A DNA stretch of 64,000 bases from JBNAVJ01 sp049700455 (lineage in GTDB: Bacteria; Bacteroidota; Ignavibacteria; Tepidaquicellales; Tepidaquicellaceae): assembly GCA_049700455.1 (NCBI GenBank), contig JBNAVJ010000004.1, positions 1 to 64,000 of the forward strand. The letters run 5' to 3'. Shown piece after piece: positions 44,042 through 53,284 of the stretch (positions are counted from its first letter, which is position 1; every line of letters starts with the position of its first letter). Position numbers and translations under genes: made by a program. Below the pieces are notes generated by a model that was given only the letters and a program-made list of their open reading frames with translations, made no database searches and was not told the DNA's origin.

Positions 44042-47000
44042 TTAATTTACTTTATTAATAATGAATTTACAGGGTTCCCCGTTTATATCAGTTTCAAAAT
44101 AGTCTTTTTCTAATTTAGAAAAAACAATATCTATACTATTAACTTCTTCCTTTATATAATTAAGGTTCTTCTGTAGAGCAGTAATGATTCTGGAATTTGT
44201 ATCAACAGTGATATTCACCAGGTCTTCTACTTTGAAGCTATTATTTTTTCTATAATTCTGAATCCTATTGATGAATTCTCTTGTAATTCCTTCATTGATT
44301 AATTCTTCATCAAGATGTGTATCGAGGGCAACAGTGATGTAGCCCTGAGTTTCAATAATCCATCCTTCTATATTCTCAGTGTAAACTTCAATATCTCCTT
44401 TTTGTATTTCAAAGCCATCAAGGAGTAAAGTTCCGTTTTTTTCGATTTCAGATATTTGAGCATTGGTCATACCGGTAATTAGTTGTTGTATTTTCTTTAC
44501 ATCTTTACCGAATTTAGGTCCAATTGAGCGAAAATTAGGTTTAGCTTTCTTAATAATTATTTCAGAGTTCCCTTCAATTACTTTTAAATCTTTGACATTT
44601 ATTTCATCCAGGATTATATCCTTAATTTTTAGTAGCTGCTCCTTAAAATGTTTATCCAATGCCGGGATTAGTATCTGACGTAACGGCTGTCTTACTTTTA
44701 AATTATTTTTTACACGAAGAGCTCTTACAATATAAACGATTTTCTGAGCAAGTGACATTTGTTCTTCAAGTTCAGGATTTATTGCGGTTAAGTCTGCAAC
44801 CGTAAACTCCTGAAGGTGTATGGAATCTGCTTGTGGATTTAACTCAAGAAATATTTTTTCTACAAGAAATGGAGCAACCGGTGCTATCATCATACAGATC
44901 TCATAAAGGCATTCATATAAAGTCTGAAATGCTGAAAGGGTGTCTGCTTCTGTTATGTTATTTCGGAATCTTTTCCTGTTTCTTCGTACGTACCAGTTGG
45001 AGAGGTGATTAACTGTAAAATCTTCAATTGTATCTGCTGCACTGGTAATATCATAGGAATCCATTTTTTCCAGATACGTTTTCTTTGTGGAGTTTAATTT
45101 TGAAATAATCCATCTATCAATTTCTGGTCGGTGATTCAGTTCAATCTTTTCCGATTTATCATAATAGAAACCAGAAATTTCTGAATATATTGCAAAAAAT
45201 CTGTAAGTATTTATAACTGTATCAAAAAAATAATTTTTTAGGTTGATAAGGTCTTCTTCGTTAAACGATTTTGGTTTCCATACTGGAGAACCCGCAACCA
45301 GGTACCATCTGAGTAAATCTGCGCCATGTTTTTCCATCATCAGAAAAGGGTCAACTACATTTCCAGCTGATTTACTCATTTTTTTCCTGTCTTTATCAAG
45401 TACGTGTCCATTGACGATGAGATTTTTATATGCAGGTTTGTCAAAAAGAAAAGTTCCTATTGCGTGAAGTGAATAAAACCAACCACGAGTTTGGTCAACC
45501 CCTTCGGCAATGAAATCAGCAGGGTAATTATCGTTAAAGTAATCAACATTTTCGAAAGGATAATGAAACTGTGCAAATGGCATAGAACCACTATCAAACC
45601 AGCAATCTATAACTTCTTCAACACGATGCATTACTTCTCCATTATTTGACTTTATTTTTATTGCATCAATATAAGGTTTGTGTAAATCAAGGAAATTTTC
45701 ATTATAAACTTCGTTCCAATTAATAGCCCTTTGTTTTAATTCTTCTATACTCCCAATACATTCATAATGTTCTTTTCCATTTTTATCCACATAAAACCAA
45801 ATAGGCAGGGGTGTCCCCCAGAATCTATTTCTTGAGAGCGCCCAATCTTTATTCTCTTCAAGCCAGTTGCCAAAACGTCCAATCCCATATTCAGGAGGAT
45901 TCCAGTTAATCTCTTTATTCTTTTCTATCATCTTGTCTTTGTAACGTGTCGTTTCAATAAACCAGGTATCACAGGCGTAGTACATTAATGGGACCTTGTG
46001 CCTCCAGCAGTGCGGGTATTGGTGTTCATAAATTTCTTTCTTATATAATCTGCCAGATTTCTTTAAATCGTCTATAATTTCTGGATCAGCTTCCTTAAAG
46101 TTCTTACCTTCATAAGTAGAACAACCCTTTTTAAATCTGCCGTCCTTTTCAACTGCCTGGAGCAGAGGAAGTTTATATTCCAACCCGATGTTATAGTCAT
46201 CTTCACCGAAAGCTGGGGCAATGTGAACTATACCGGTTCCATCTTCCATTGTTACAAAATCTCCAAGTGTGACGTAATATGCTTTTTGTTCGAGTTCAAA
46301 GAATTTGAATAGAGGTTCATAAGTAATATATTCCAGTTTGCTCCCGGGTATTTTATCAACGACTTCATATTTTTCTTTGATAACGGCGAGTCGTTTTTCT
46401 GCCAGTATTAAATTCTGTCCGTTTTCTGTCTTAATCAAAACATAGTATTCAGAGGGATTTACAGCAAGAGCAACATTGGAAGGTAGTGTCCAGGGGGTAG
46501 TTGTCCATACAAGAAAATCATAGTCTTTATATGTTTTGTCGTTACATTTAAACTTTATATAAATGGAGGGATCACGAAGTTCTTTATATCCTTGAGCTAC
46601 TTCGTGAGTTGACAAAGGTGATTCACAAATGGGGCAGAATGGTTGTATCTTAAATCCTTTATACATATAGCCCTTTTCAAAAAACTGTTTTAAAGCCCAC
46701 CATACGCTCTCTATATATTCGTTATGGAAGGTTACATAAGCATCTTTTAAATTTATCCAGTACCCCATTCGTTCAGTAAGAAACTCCCATTGTTCGAGAT
46801 ATGTAAAGATAGACTCTTTACAGGCAAGATTAAACCTTTCAGGCCCATATTCAAAAATTTCACTGCGCGATTTTATCCCGAGTTTTTTTTCAACTTCAAC
46901 TTCTACAGGTAAACCGTGTGTATCCCAACCAGCTTTTCTATGTACCTGATAACCCTGCATTGTTTTGTATCTGCAGATAGTGTCCTTAACAGCCCGGGAA

Positions 47001-47188
47001 ATAACGTGGTGAATTCCAGGCATCCCATTTGCCGTTGGAGGGCCCTCATAAAATGTAAAATATTTTTCTGGATTTTTTTCTGAAACGCTTCTTTCGAAGA
47101 TTTTGGACTCCGACCAGTGTTTCAGTATCTCCAGTTCAATCTCAGGTAATAACAATTTTTCTGGTAAATTCCTGTACATAAGCTTCAA
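44042..47188 (-). CDS. ileS: Isoleucyl-tRNA synthetase
   Basis: This class I synthetase charges tRNA-Ile and edits valine. The HIGH-type motif is PGIHHVISRAVKDT (about residues 56-69). The CP1 editing region includes VWTTTPWTLPSNVALAVNP and the GTGIVHIAPAFGEDD motif. The KMSKS loop is KKMSKSAGNVVDP near residue 600. At 1048 residues with a long C-terminal domain it resembles the IleRS2/eukaryote-like type, often less mupirocin-sensitive; that is knowledge of the family, not seen here. It is the first gene of the ileS-dksA-lspA run. Confidence 0.95.
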   Translation of the reverse strand: MKLMYRNLPEKLLLPEIELEILKHWSESKIFERSVSEKNPEKYFTFYEGPPTANGMPGIHHVISRAVKDTICRYKTMQGYQVHRKAGWDTHGLPVEVEVEKKLGIKSRSEIFEYGPERFNLACKESIFTYLEQWEFLTERMGYWINLKDAYVTFHNEYIESVWWALKQFFEKGYMYKGFKIQPFCPICESPLSTHEVAQGYKELRDPSIYIKFKCNDKTYKDYDFLVWTTTPWTLPSNVALAVNPSEYYVLIKTENGQNLILAEKRLAVIKEKYEVVDKIPGSKLEYITYEPLFKFFELEQKAYYVTLGDFVTMEDGTGIVHIAPAFGEDDYNIGLEYKLPLLQAVEKDGRFKKGCSTYEGKNFKEADPEIIDDLKKSGRLYKKEIYEHQYPHCWRHKVPLMYYACDTWFIETTRYKDKMIEKNKEINWNPPEYGIGRFGNWLEENKDWALSRNRFWGTPLPIWFYVDKNGKEHYECIGSIEELKQRAINWNEVYNENFLDLHKPYIDAIKIKSNNGEVMHRVEEVIDCWFDSGSMPFAQFHYPFENVDYFNDNYPADFIAEGVDQTRGWFYSLHAIGTFLFDKPAYKNLIVNGHVLDKDRKKMSKSAGNVVDPFLMMEKHGADLLRWYLVAGSPVWKPKSFNEEDLINLKNYFFDTVINTYRFFAIYSEISGFYYDKSEKIELNHRPEIDRWIISKLNSTKKTYLEKMDSYDITSAADTIEDFTVNHLSNWYVRRNRKRFRNNITEADTLSAFQTLYECLYEICMMIAPVAPFLVEKIFLELNPQADSIHLQEFTVADLTAINPELEEQMSLAQKIVYIVRALRVKNNLKVRQPLRQILIPALDKHFKEQLLKIKDIILDEINVKDLKVIEGNSEIIIKKAKPNFRSIGPKFGKDVKKIQQLITGMTNAQISEIEKNGTLLLDGFEIQKGDIEVYTENIEGWIIETQGYITVALDTHLDEELINEGITREFINRIQNYRKNNSFKVEDLVNITVDTNSRIITALQKNLNYIKEEVNSIDIVFSKLEKDYFETDINGEPCKFIINKVN

Positions 47189-47547
47189 TGCTGAAAACTA
47201 AAATAAAAACTTTAATTTAATAATTTCTATTCCCAGTTTCAATGGATATAGTTAGTTTAGTCTATTTCTGTCTTGATGGGACTCAAGGTAGTGGTTAATT
47301 TATATAAAAAGCTCTTAAAAAAGAGTATAATAAAAGAAAGCATAAAATAAAAGTTTCTAACTATTAAATAAATATAGAGGTTAAGTAATAGATATCAGAC
47401 TTATTTTTTGTCTTTAAAAAACGAGGGTGTTTTTTTAAATTAAACAACTAAGATATAGCTTTGATTATGGGTTTTCGGTGTCCCATCAAACTAATTATAT
47501 ACATAAACTTTTTATATTATAATGATTATAAATAGAAGGGAGTCAAA
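47189..47547. other. 359-bp AT-rich divergent intergenic region
   Basis: This lies between ileS (minus) and the T9SS gene (plus) and must hold both promoters. I see a possible extended -10 TATAAT at 47518-47523, a weak 5-bp hairpin at 47312-47325, and a 10-base inverted pair, TTGATGGGAC (47273-47282) and GTCCCATCAA (47480-47489). No gene is credible here. Confidence 0.45.
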
Positions 47548-49623
47548 ATGCTGAGACACTACTTATTTTTGATATTTATAATTAATTTATTTGCCTTCTT
47601 ATTTACTACAAAATTATCTTCGCAATGGGTTAAAACCGGCGGTCCAGCTGGAGGGTCAATAAATGCCTTATATGTGAGTGGAGGGACAATATACTCAGGA
47701 GTCTATTTAGGAGGAATTTACAAAAGTACTGACAATGGGAATTCCTGGATTTTTCTGGCATTACCGGGGACTACGGTTTCTGCTTTAACAAGTGACGGGC
47801 TTGCCTTGTTTGCTGCCACAGGTGATGGTATTTATCGGTCCACTAATAATGGTCTAAATTGGCAACCGGCAAATAATGGGTTGACCAATCTATCTGTTAC
47901 TTCACTGGTAGTAGAAGGCTCAACTGTTTTTGCTAGTACTTATGGAGGAGTGTTTAAGTCTATTAATAGTGGACAAAACTGGATATGTGTGTTTCCAAAT
48001 TACAGTTTTATAACTTTAGTTAATTCTGGTGGTAGTATTTATGCAGGGAGCTATGATTATGGAATCTTCAGATCAACCAACTCAGGAATGAACTGGGTGC
48101 CTTTAGGACTTGATACTGTAGGGGTAACCTGTATTGAAATAACTCCGACCCATATTTTTGTTGGAAGTGATGGATATGGTGTGTTTAAATCCCAAACTGG
48201 TCAAATGGGATGGGAGCAGGAAAATGTTGGATTGACTAATACTTTTGTTTATTCACTTAAATATGATGGAACGTATATTTACGCTGGTACGTGGGGTGGA
48301 GGAGTTTTTCGGAAAACTGTTTCTGTGTTATCATGGAGTAATGTAAACAATGGGTTAACCCACACTGCAGTCTATGCTTTTGCTTTGGGATATCCCTCAA
48401 ACATCTTTGCAGGTACAGATGGAGGAGTTTTTTTGAGTACTAATTCGGGAGGGAACTGGACAAAAAAGTTTTCTGGAATGGCAAACTTAAATGTTTATGC
48501 ATTGTGTGCACCGTCATTGGTATCACCAAACAAAATCTTTGCAGGTACATCAGATGGAGTAGCACTTACTACTGATGATGGAATTACCTGGAGTTCTATC
48601 AATAATGGCCTTTCCAATCTTACAGTTTTAACGTTAATAGCAACTGATTCAGCTTTATTAGCAGGAACTTATGGAGGAGGGGTTTTTAAGACATCGGCGA
48701 TTAACCCTTCCAGCTGGAATACAATAAATACCGGGCTCAATGGAGGTGGGCTATATATTAATAAGTTATATAAAGATTTCTTGTCCAATATTTATGCTGC
48801 AACTTATAATGGTGTTTATACTTATTATAATAACCAGTGGTTACGTATCAGCAATGGTTTGGGGTCTAGTTGGGTTTATTCGATAACTTCGTCAGGTGTG
48901 AATAACCTCTATGCAGGGACTGCTTCTGGGGTTTACTATTCGACTAATTCAGGTGCAAATTGGATACTGGTTAGCGCATTACCAAGCCAGGTTTGTTATT
49001 CTTTACTTACTGTTGGTACTTCTATTTATGCTGCAGTTGGGAGTTCAGGTGTATATGTGAGTAATAATTCAGGTAATAACTGGACATTAGTTGGTTTGTC
49101 TGGTCAATCTGTACGCGATTTAAAATATTATAATAACGTACTTATTGCTGGTACGTGGGTAAATGGAATTTTCATATCAACAGACCAGGGTGCTAACTGG
49201 ACGAATCGTGTTGAAGGATTAAATTTTACCTACAAGAACGTTTATGCTTTATGGGTTCAAAATTCTAACTTATTTGCCGGATTTTATGCTCAAAGCGTTT
49301 GGAAGAGACCTTTTTCAGAGTTAATATCGGGTATTGCACACGAATATCAGAATGTACCACAGGGACTCTACTTATCTCAGAACTATCCAAATCCTTTTAA
49401 TTTTACGACCAATATCAGCTATGTAGTCCCGAAAACCGGAAATGTTAGAATTGCCGTTTATGATATGTTGGGCAGGCAACTAAAAATAATTGTTAATTCA
49501 ATGCATTCTGCAGGTTATTACGAAATTCAATTGGATGCTTCGAATTTTTCCAGTGGTTTATATATTTACAAATTAGAATTTGAAAACACAACACTTGTCA
49601 GGAAGATGTTGTTTTTGAAGTGA
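47548..49623 (+). CDS. T9SS-exported Ycf48/BNR-like beta-propeller protein
   Basis: This is a 691-residue secreted protein. A signal peptide ends near TKLSSQ (about 26). About a dozen propeller repeats of the form STDNGNSW, STNNGLNW, STNSGMNW and STDQGANW (Asp-box-like S-T-x-x-G-x-x-W) are each paired with strands such as IYAGTWGGGVF. A type A T9SS sorting domain follows from SQNYPNPFNFTTNISY to LVRKMLFLK. It is probably a surface or extracellular binding protein; no catalytic site is visible. A good AGGGAG ribosome binding site precedes the ATG. The 3' end overlaps the opposite thioredoxin-like gene by 26 bases. Confidence 0.87.
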   Translation: MLRHYLFLIFIINLFAFLFTTKLSSQWVKTGGPAGGSINALYVSGGTIYSGVYLGGIYKSTDNGNSWIFLALPGTTVSALTSDGLALFAATGDGIYRSTNNGLNWQPANNGLTNLSVTSLVVEGSTVFASTYGGVFKSINSGQNWICVFPNYSFITLVNSGGSIYAGSYDYGIFRSTNSGMNWVPLGLDTVGVTCIEITPTHIFVGSDGYGVFKSQTGQMGWEQENVGLTNTFVYSLKYDGTYIYAGTWGGGVFRKTVSVLSWSNVNNGLTHTAVYAFALGYPSNIFAGTDGGVFLSTNSGGNWTKKFSGMANLNVYALCAPSLVSPNKIFAGTSDGVALTTDDGITWSSINNGLSNLTVLTLIATDSALLAGTYGGGVFKTSAINPSSWNTINTGLNGGGLYINKLYKDFLSNIYAATYNGVYTYYNNQWLRISNGLGSSWVYSITSSGVNNLYAGTASGVYYSTNSGANWILVSALPSQVCYSLLTVGTSIYAAVGSSGVYVSNNSGNNWTLVGLSGQSVRDLKYYNNVLIAGTWVNGIFISTDQGANWTNRVEGLNFTYKNVYALWVQNSNLFAGFYAQSVWKRPFSELISGIAHEYQNVPQGLYLSQNYPNPFNFTTNISYVVPKTGNVRIAVYDMLGRQLKIIVNSMHSAGYYEIQLDASNFSSGLYIYKLEFENTTLVRKMLFLK

Positions 49624-50206
49624 TAAATGTTGATAAGAGGTTAGTCAGTTCATCCTGTATAGATTTCGATTTGTCCTCTGCATACCATAACTGTGTTTTT
49701 TTGATAATTTCTTCTTTTGAGAATTGATTTGAGTTTTTCATATTCATTACCAGTTTCTGAAGTTCTTTTGGTCTTGGTCCCCATCGAAAAACTTCATTTA
49801 AATTTTCATCTAACATTACCAATATGGGAATTGATTTTGCATTATTAGTCAGATACTGCTCCATTATTTCAGGGTTTGAATCTCTGAGAAAAATTCTCAA
49901 TGTGATAGTCGGATTTTTCAAGGCAGCTTTTGCAATAATAGGGACAGAATTAGCAGCATCTCCGCACCAGGGTTCGGAGATAAGCAGCCAGTATACTTTT
50001 TCGTGAATCTGGTTTAACACTCTGACAAAATCTTTGGAAATCTCAATAGTTTTGAGAATCCGATTCATCCTGACAAGGTTAAGTTTGGTATATTCTTGAT
50101 ATGGATTATTTTGATTTAATAAAGATATTCGTAAATTTGTTTCTTTTAAATAATCTTCAAAAGATAAACCTTGTTCTATTTTTTCTAATGTGAATGGATA
50201 ACCCAT
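49598..50206 (-). CDS. Thioredoxin-like protein with a one-Cys active site
   Basis: This is a cytosolic (no signal peptide) protein of 202 residues with a thioredoxin-fold core (WLLISEPWCGDAANSVP at about 73-89, IPILVMLDENLNEVFRWG with the cis-Pro). The canonical CxxC is reduced to CGDA, leaving only Cys81, so disulfide exchange by the usual mechanism is unlikely. The EPWCGDA motif is typical of the Thioredoxin_9 group common in Bacillota and Bacteroidota. It is convergent with the T9SS gene. Its role is not known. Confidence 0.82.
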   Translation of the reverse strand: MGYPFTLEKIEQGLSFEDYLKETNLRISLLNQNNPYQEYTKLNLVRMNRILKTIEISKDFVRVLNQIHEKVYWLLISEPWCGDAANSVPIIAKAALKNPTITLRIFLRDSNPEIMEQYLTNNAKSIPILVMLDENLNEVFRWGPRPKELQKLVMNMKNSNQFSKEEIIKKTQLWYAEDKSKSIQDELTNLLSTFITSKTTSS

Positions 50207-50305
50207 CTTTTCTATTTTATTTTAATATGTTTTATTTGTGATTCTTTTTTATTCAACAAGAATTAAAATAGTTAAGTTTCCTAAATTAATTTTGAAGAGC
50301 TTTAA

Positions 50306-50341
50306 AAATAAAGAGACACTGTATAATGTGTCTCTTTATTT
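50306..50341. terminator. Bidirectional terminator hairpin of the sigma-factor operon
   Basis: The arms AAATAAAGAGACAC and GTGTCTCTTTATTT are a perfect 14-base inverted repeat around an 8-base loop, with A-rich and T-rich flanks. It lies 22 bases beyond the stop of the periplasmic-sensor gene on the minus strand. Confidence 0.85.
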
Positions 50342-50363
50342 ATTAAATATGGGTTTTCAGCTA

Positions 50364-50804
50364 TTACCAGCGATTTTTCTTGATTTCATCTCGAATGCTC
50401 TGGCGAAATTTCTTATTGAATTGCAATGCTTTGGCAAATTGTTCAGGGGAAAGGATTTTTAAGGCATCAGAAAAATATCCTTTCCTTGCAGAAACTATTT
50501 TATATTCAAGATCGAGTAATTTATCAAGGGTGGTTTTTACATCTATTCCAGTGCCAGGATTTTCAAGAGTCTTATTTGTTTCCTTCAGTTCTTTCATATA
50601 AGAACCTACAGTCTGACGGTATTGATTTGAGAGTGAAATAAAATCATCAGCCGTTTTAGAATCGATGTTCAAAACCTGCATCAGTTTCTCTTTGTATGCT
50701 TTTCGGAACTTGCCGCCTTTATTAAATTTGTTTGTATCTATCTGCCCATAGGAAACATAGGATATCATAAATAAACTGACTATAATGATGAGTAGCTTTT
50801 TCAT
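50364..50804 (-). CDS. CpxP/Spy-like periplasmic protein, sigma-operon third gene
   Basis: This is a 146-residue exported helical protein. The signal peptide ends at SYG-Q (about 20). The mature part is charged helices, with LSPEQFAKALQFNKKF near the C-terminus resembling the LTxxQ motif of Spy/CpxP/ZraP or CnrX-like periplasmic sensors. It overlaps the anti-sigma gene by 4 bases, and a strong terminator follows. The position after sigma and anti-sigma suggests that it tunes the stress response. No metal-binding His/Cys cluster is visible. Confidence 0.6.
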   Translation of the reverse strand: MKKLLIIIVSLFMISYVSYGQIDTNKFNKGGKFRKAYKEKLMQVLNIDSKTADDFISLSNQYRQTVGSYMKELKETNKTLENPGTGIDVKTTLDKLLDLEYKIVSARKGYFSDALKILSPEQFAKALQFNKKFRQSIRDEIKKNRW

Positions 50805-51490
50805 AATTGTATCTCCTTTATTTTGTTTAGTATTATTTCTTGTTTTTCAGGTGAAAGTTTTTCAAATTCCTTTTCAATCATAAGTTCTTCTTCAATTTCT
50901 TCATAAAGTATATTCTGAAAGTTGTTTTCATCTAATTCATTTTCTTCCAGTGAAGTTTCTAATGGAGTTGTAATAGTGTTTGATTTTTTTTCTAAAATAA
51001 TTTCATTACCTGTCCGAACTGGTTTAGGGTTAGTTTTTTCAGTTGGTATGTCTGTTGTAGATGTTTTCTCGTTATTGTCTGACGAAGTGTCTTGAGCTAT
51101 AATATTCGTGTCGGTGTGTGGGATATAAATATTTTCTGGGGAACGAGGTACTTTCAAAAGAAATATTACTAATATTACTGTAAGTGCGGGAATTAGTACC
51201 TGCCAGTATTTCAGTAAACTAATTGATTGTTTATGTGATTTTCTTTGCTCCAGTCTATCTCTGACTTTTGGTAGGAAAGTTGCAAAATAAACTTCATCAG
51301 GTTCTTTAAACTCTATCTTTTCTAAGAGTTTTCGTGATGATATTAATTCGTTATAGGTTCTTCTAAAGTCTGGGTCAGTTTCAAGGCGTTGTTTAATATT
51401 CCGAACTTCACCCTCATTAACCAGATTGCCTTCTATATAATCTAATAGGAGCGTATAAAGTTGTTCTGTATTGTTATTATTATTGTTCAT
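50801..51490 (-). CDS. Membrane anti-sigma factor
   Basis: This is a 229-residue protein with a cytoplasmic N-terminal helical domain (about 1-90, LLDYIEGNLVNEGEVRNIKQ), one membrane helix (about 92-112, WQVLIPALTVILVIFLL) and a periplasmic Ser/Thr/Glu-rich C-terminal half. It fits a transmembrane regulator of the ECF sigma factor encoded just upstream. A zinc-type HxxxCxxC anti-sigma motif is absent, so it is a non-ZAS type. It overlaps the sigma gene by 11 bases and the third gene by 4. Confidence 0.8.
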   Translation of the reverse strand: MNNNNNNTEQLYTLLLDYIEGNLVNEGEVRNIKQRLETDPDFRRTYNELISSRKLLEKIEFKEPDEVYFATFLPKVRDRLEQRKSHKQSISLLKYWQVLIPALTVILVIFLLKVPRSPENIYIPHTDTNIIAQDTSSDNNEKTSTTDIPTEKTNPKPVRTGNEIILEKKSNTITTPLETSLEENELDENNFQNILYEEIEEELMIEKEFEKLSPEKQEIILNKIKEIQL

Positions 51491-52169
51491 TGCTAAAGAA
51501 TTTACTTAATGTTTCATTGTTTTTAAGCATACTTGAGAGTTTTTTGAAAGCGAAGAAATATGTTGCTTTCAGCGTCCCAATTGGCTTGTTCAATATTTCA
51601 GCCAATTCTTCATAACTAAGGTTGTCATAAAATCGCAATTGAAAAACTACTCTTTGTTGTTCTGGTAGTGAATTGATAGCATTCCGTATGTGTTTTGATA
51701 TAGTTCCCTTATCAAGTTCTACGTCGATATTATAGGGGTCTTTTAGGTCGATATTATTTTCATCTATGTTGTAAGAATGAGTATATAATTTGCGATTTTG
51801 TTTAATATGATTGAGGCTCATATTTATGGCAATTCTGTAAATATATGTCATCAGGCTTGAATCTCCTCTAAATGTTTTTAGAGAATCATACAATTTAACA
51901 AATACTTCTTGAGTAACATCATCAATATAAATACTATTTACCAGAAGTTTTTGAACTATGGAGTATGTTTTTTTTTGATATTTCATTACGATATAATTAA
52001 AAGCGGTCTGGTTGCCACTAAGAAAACTTTGTACCAGAACTCTGTCGTCTGAATTGATATTTATGTTATCTGTTGTGTCCAAAAAATTATATGGTTTTCT
52101 ATGAGATTGACTTATCATATAAACATCTGTATTTACAAAGCAAATTTCAATGGAGTTTGTTGTTGCCAT
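51480..52169 (-). CDS. ECF-type RNA polymerase sigma factor
   Basis: This is a group IV sigma-70 factor. Region 2 is about residues 48-110, with FNYIVMKYQKKTYSIVQKLL and DDVTQEVFVKLYDSLKTFRG then TYIYRIAINMSLNHIKQ. Region 4 is about 155-215, with LPEQQRVVFQLRFYDNLSYE, ELAEILNKPIGTLKA and a helix-turn-helix. The first 45 residues are not conserved; an internal ATG at 52118 is possible. It forms a three-gene module with a membrane anti-sigma factor and a periplasmic protein. The intergenic region upstream has two inverted repeats that could mark autoregulation. Confidence 0.9.
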   Translation of the reverse strand: MATTNSIEICFVNTDVYMISQSHRKPYNFLDTTDNININSDDRVLVQSFLSGNQTAFNYIVMKYQKKTYSIVQKLLVNSIYIDDVTQEVFVKLYDSLKTFRGDSSLMTYIYRIAINMSLNHIKQNRKLYTHSYNIDENNIDLKDPYNIDVELDKGTISKHIRNAINSLPEQQRVVFQLRFYDNLSYEELAEILNKPIGTLKATYFFAFKKLSSMLKNNETLSKFFSNEQ

Positions 52170-52209
52170 TTCATCTTTTTATTGATTAGACAATTAAAGG
52201 ACTGGTAAG

Positions 52210-52265
52210 GTTTAATGGAATTTATTAAACTTTACACTTAAAATAACAAAAAATGTTGTTATTTT
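52210..52265. promoter_or_regulatory. Two inverted repeats between the sigma and lytic transglycosylase genes
   Basis: GTTTAAT-ggaattt-ATTAAAC (52210-52230) and AAAATAAC-10 bases-GTTATTTT (52240-52265) are both perfect inverted repeats inside a 104-base divergent intergenic region. They are candidate operators or RNA structures for control of the sigma operon and the lytic transglycosylase gene. Confidence 0.4.
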
Positions 52266-52273
52266 AATAATTC

Positions 52274-53284
52274 GTGGTTAATTTCAGGAAAATATTACAC
52301 GTTAAACATAAGGTAATTTTTGTAGTATCTTTTCTCATTTTAGTTATAATAGCAATTGTTTTATCACTTCGCAACGACATATTGGATAATCACAGAAAGG
52401 AATCATCCACAAGGAGTAAGAATATAGAGAGTGAACAAGCAATTGTTGTTCCCAAGCCTCCGCCTGTAAGACGGTTTAAGTTTTCGGATTTTGTATATGA
52501 AGATGTTAATAACCTTACAGAATATATTTTTACAATGCTGTTAAAGTACCAGCGGATATTGGACTATTTTACTTTTAATAATACATTAGAGACAAATCAA
52601 CTAATGTATCAGTTAGAGCTGGAAGGTAACGAAGTGGCTTCAGTTACAAGAAAATACAAATTTAACCCATCAGGTATTGAAAACATCCTGTACGAGTACG
52701 AAAATCTCATCAAGGAACTTTGCACTTATTACAAACTTGATTGGAGATTAATTCTTGCTATAATACATCAGGAGTCATTTTTCAATCCCAATGCCATCTC
52801 AAGAGCAGGTGCATTTGGGCTTATGCAAATTATGCCTAAAACAGGTTTAAGTCTTCAAGGAATACTAAAACTTGAAAATACCAAAGATCCTGAAAATAAT
52901 CTTTCAGCAGGTATTTATTATTATGCTACTCTTGTTGCAAATTTTGAATTTGCAGGTGCTGACAAATATAAATTTGCGCTTGCTTCATATAATGCCGGTG
53001 TAGGTAGGGTGATTGATGCTATGACAATTACCTACTATTTTGGCAAAGATTACAAAAAGTGGGATGAGGTTAAGGAATATTTGAGTTACCTTTCAACAGG
53101 CAATGATTCTTTGCATAAAATTATCTGGCCTGAATATGGACGTCCAAAGTATGGGATATTAAATAACTGGAAAGAGCCCTATTTATATGTTGATTATGTA
53201 TGGTATTACTACGAACAATATAAAAAATATTTTGCAAGCAATTTACCTGAAGAAAAACCCCGAAAAAAACGAAAACAAAAATGA
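52274..53284 (+). CDS. Lytic transglycosylase (SLT domain)
   Basis: This is a membrane-anchored enzyme that cleaves peptidoglycan with formation of 1,6-anhydromuramic ends. One N-terminal helix (about 13-31) is followed by a linker and the SLT domain (about 150-290). It contains the catalytic Glu167 in IIHQESFFNPNAISRAG, then AFGLMQIMPKTG, ASYNAGVGRV and a late Tyr-rich region. A Lys/Arg-rich tail ends it. It starts at GTG 52274 and overlaps the aminotransferase by ATGA. It is divergent from the envelope-stress sigma factor. Confidence 0.88.
   Translation: MVNFRKILHVKHKVIFVVSFLILVIIAIVLSLRNDILDNHRKESSTRSKNIESEQAIVVPKPPPVRRFKFSDFVYEDVNNLTEYIFTMLLKYQRILDYFTFNNTLETNQLMYQLELEGNEVASVTRKYKFNPSGIENILYEYENLIKELCTYYKLDWRLILAIIHQESFFNPNAISRAGAFGLMQIMPKTGLSLQGILKLENTKDPENNLSAGIYYYATLVANFEFAGADKYKFALASYNAGVGRVIDAMTITYYFGKDYKKWDEVKEYLSYLSTGNDSLHKIIWPEYGRPKYGILNNWKEPYLYVDYVWYYYEQYKKYFASNLPEEKPRKKRKQK

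Noticed and set aside
47273..47489. 10-base inverted pair TTGATGGGAC / GTCCCATCAA 200 bases apart
   Set aside because: The match does not extend, no element lies between, and such a pair is not rare by chance in this much sequence.
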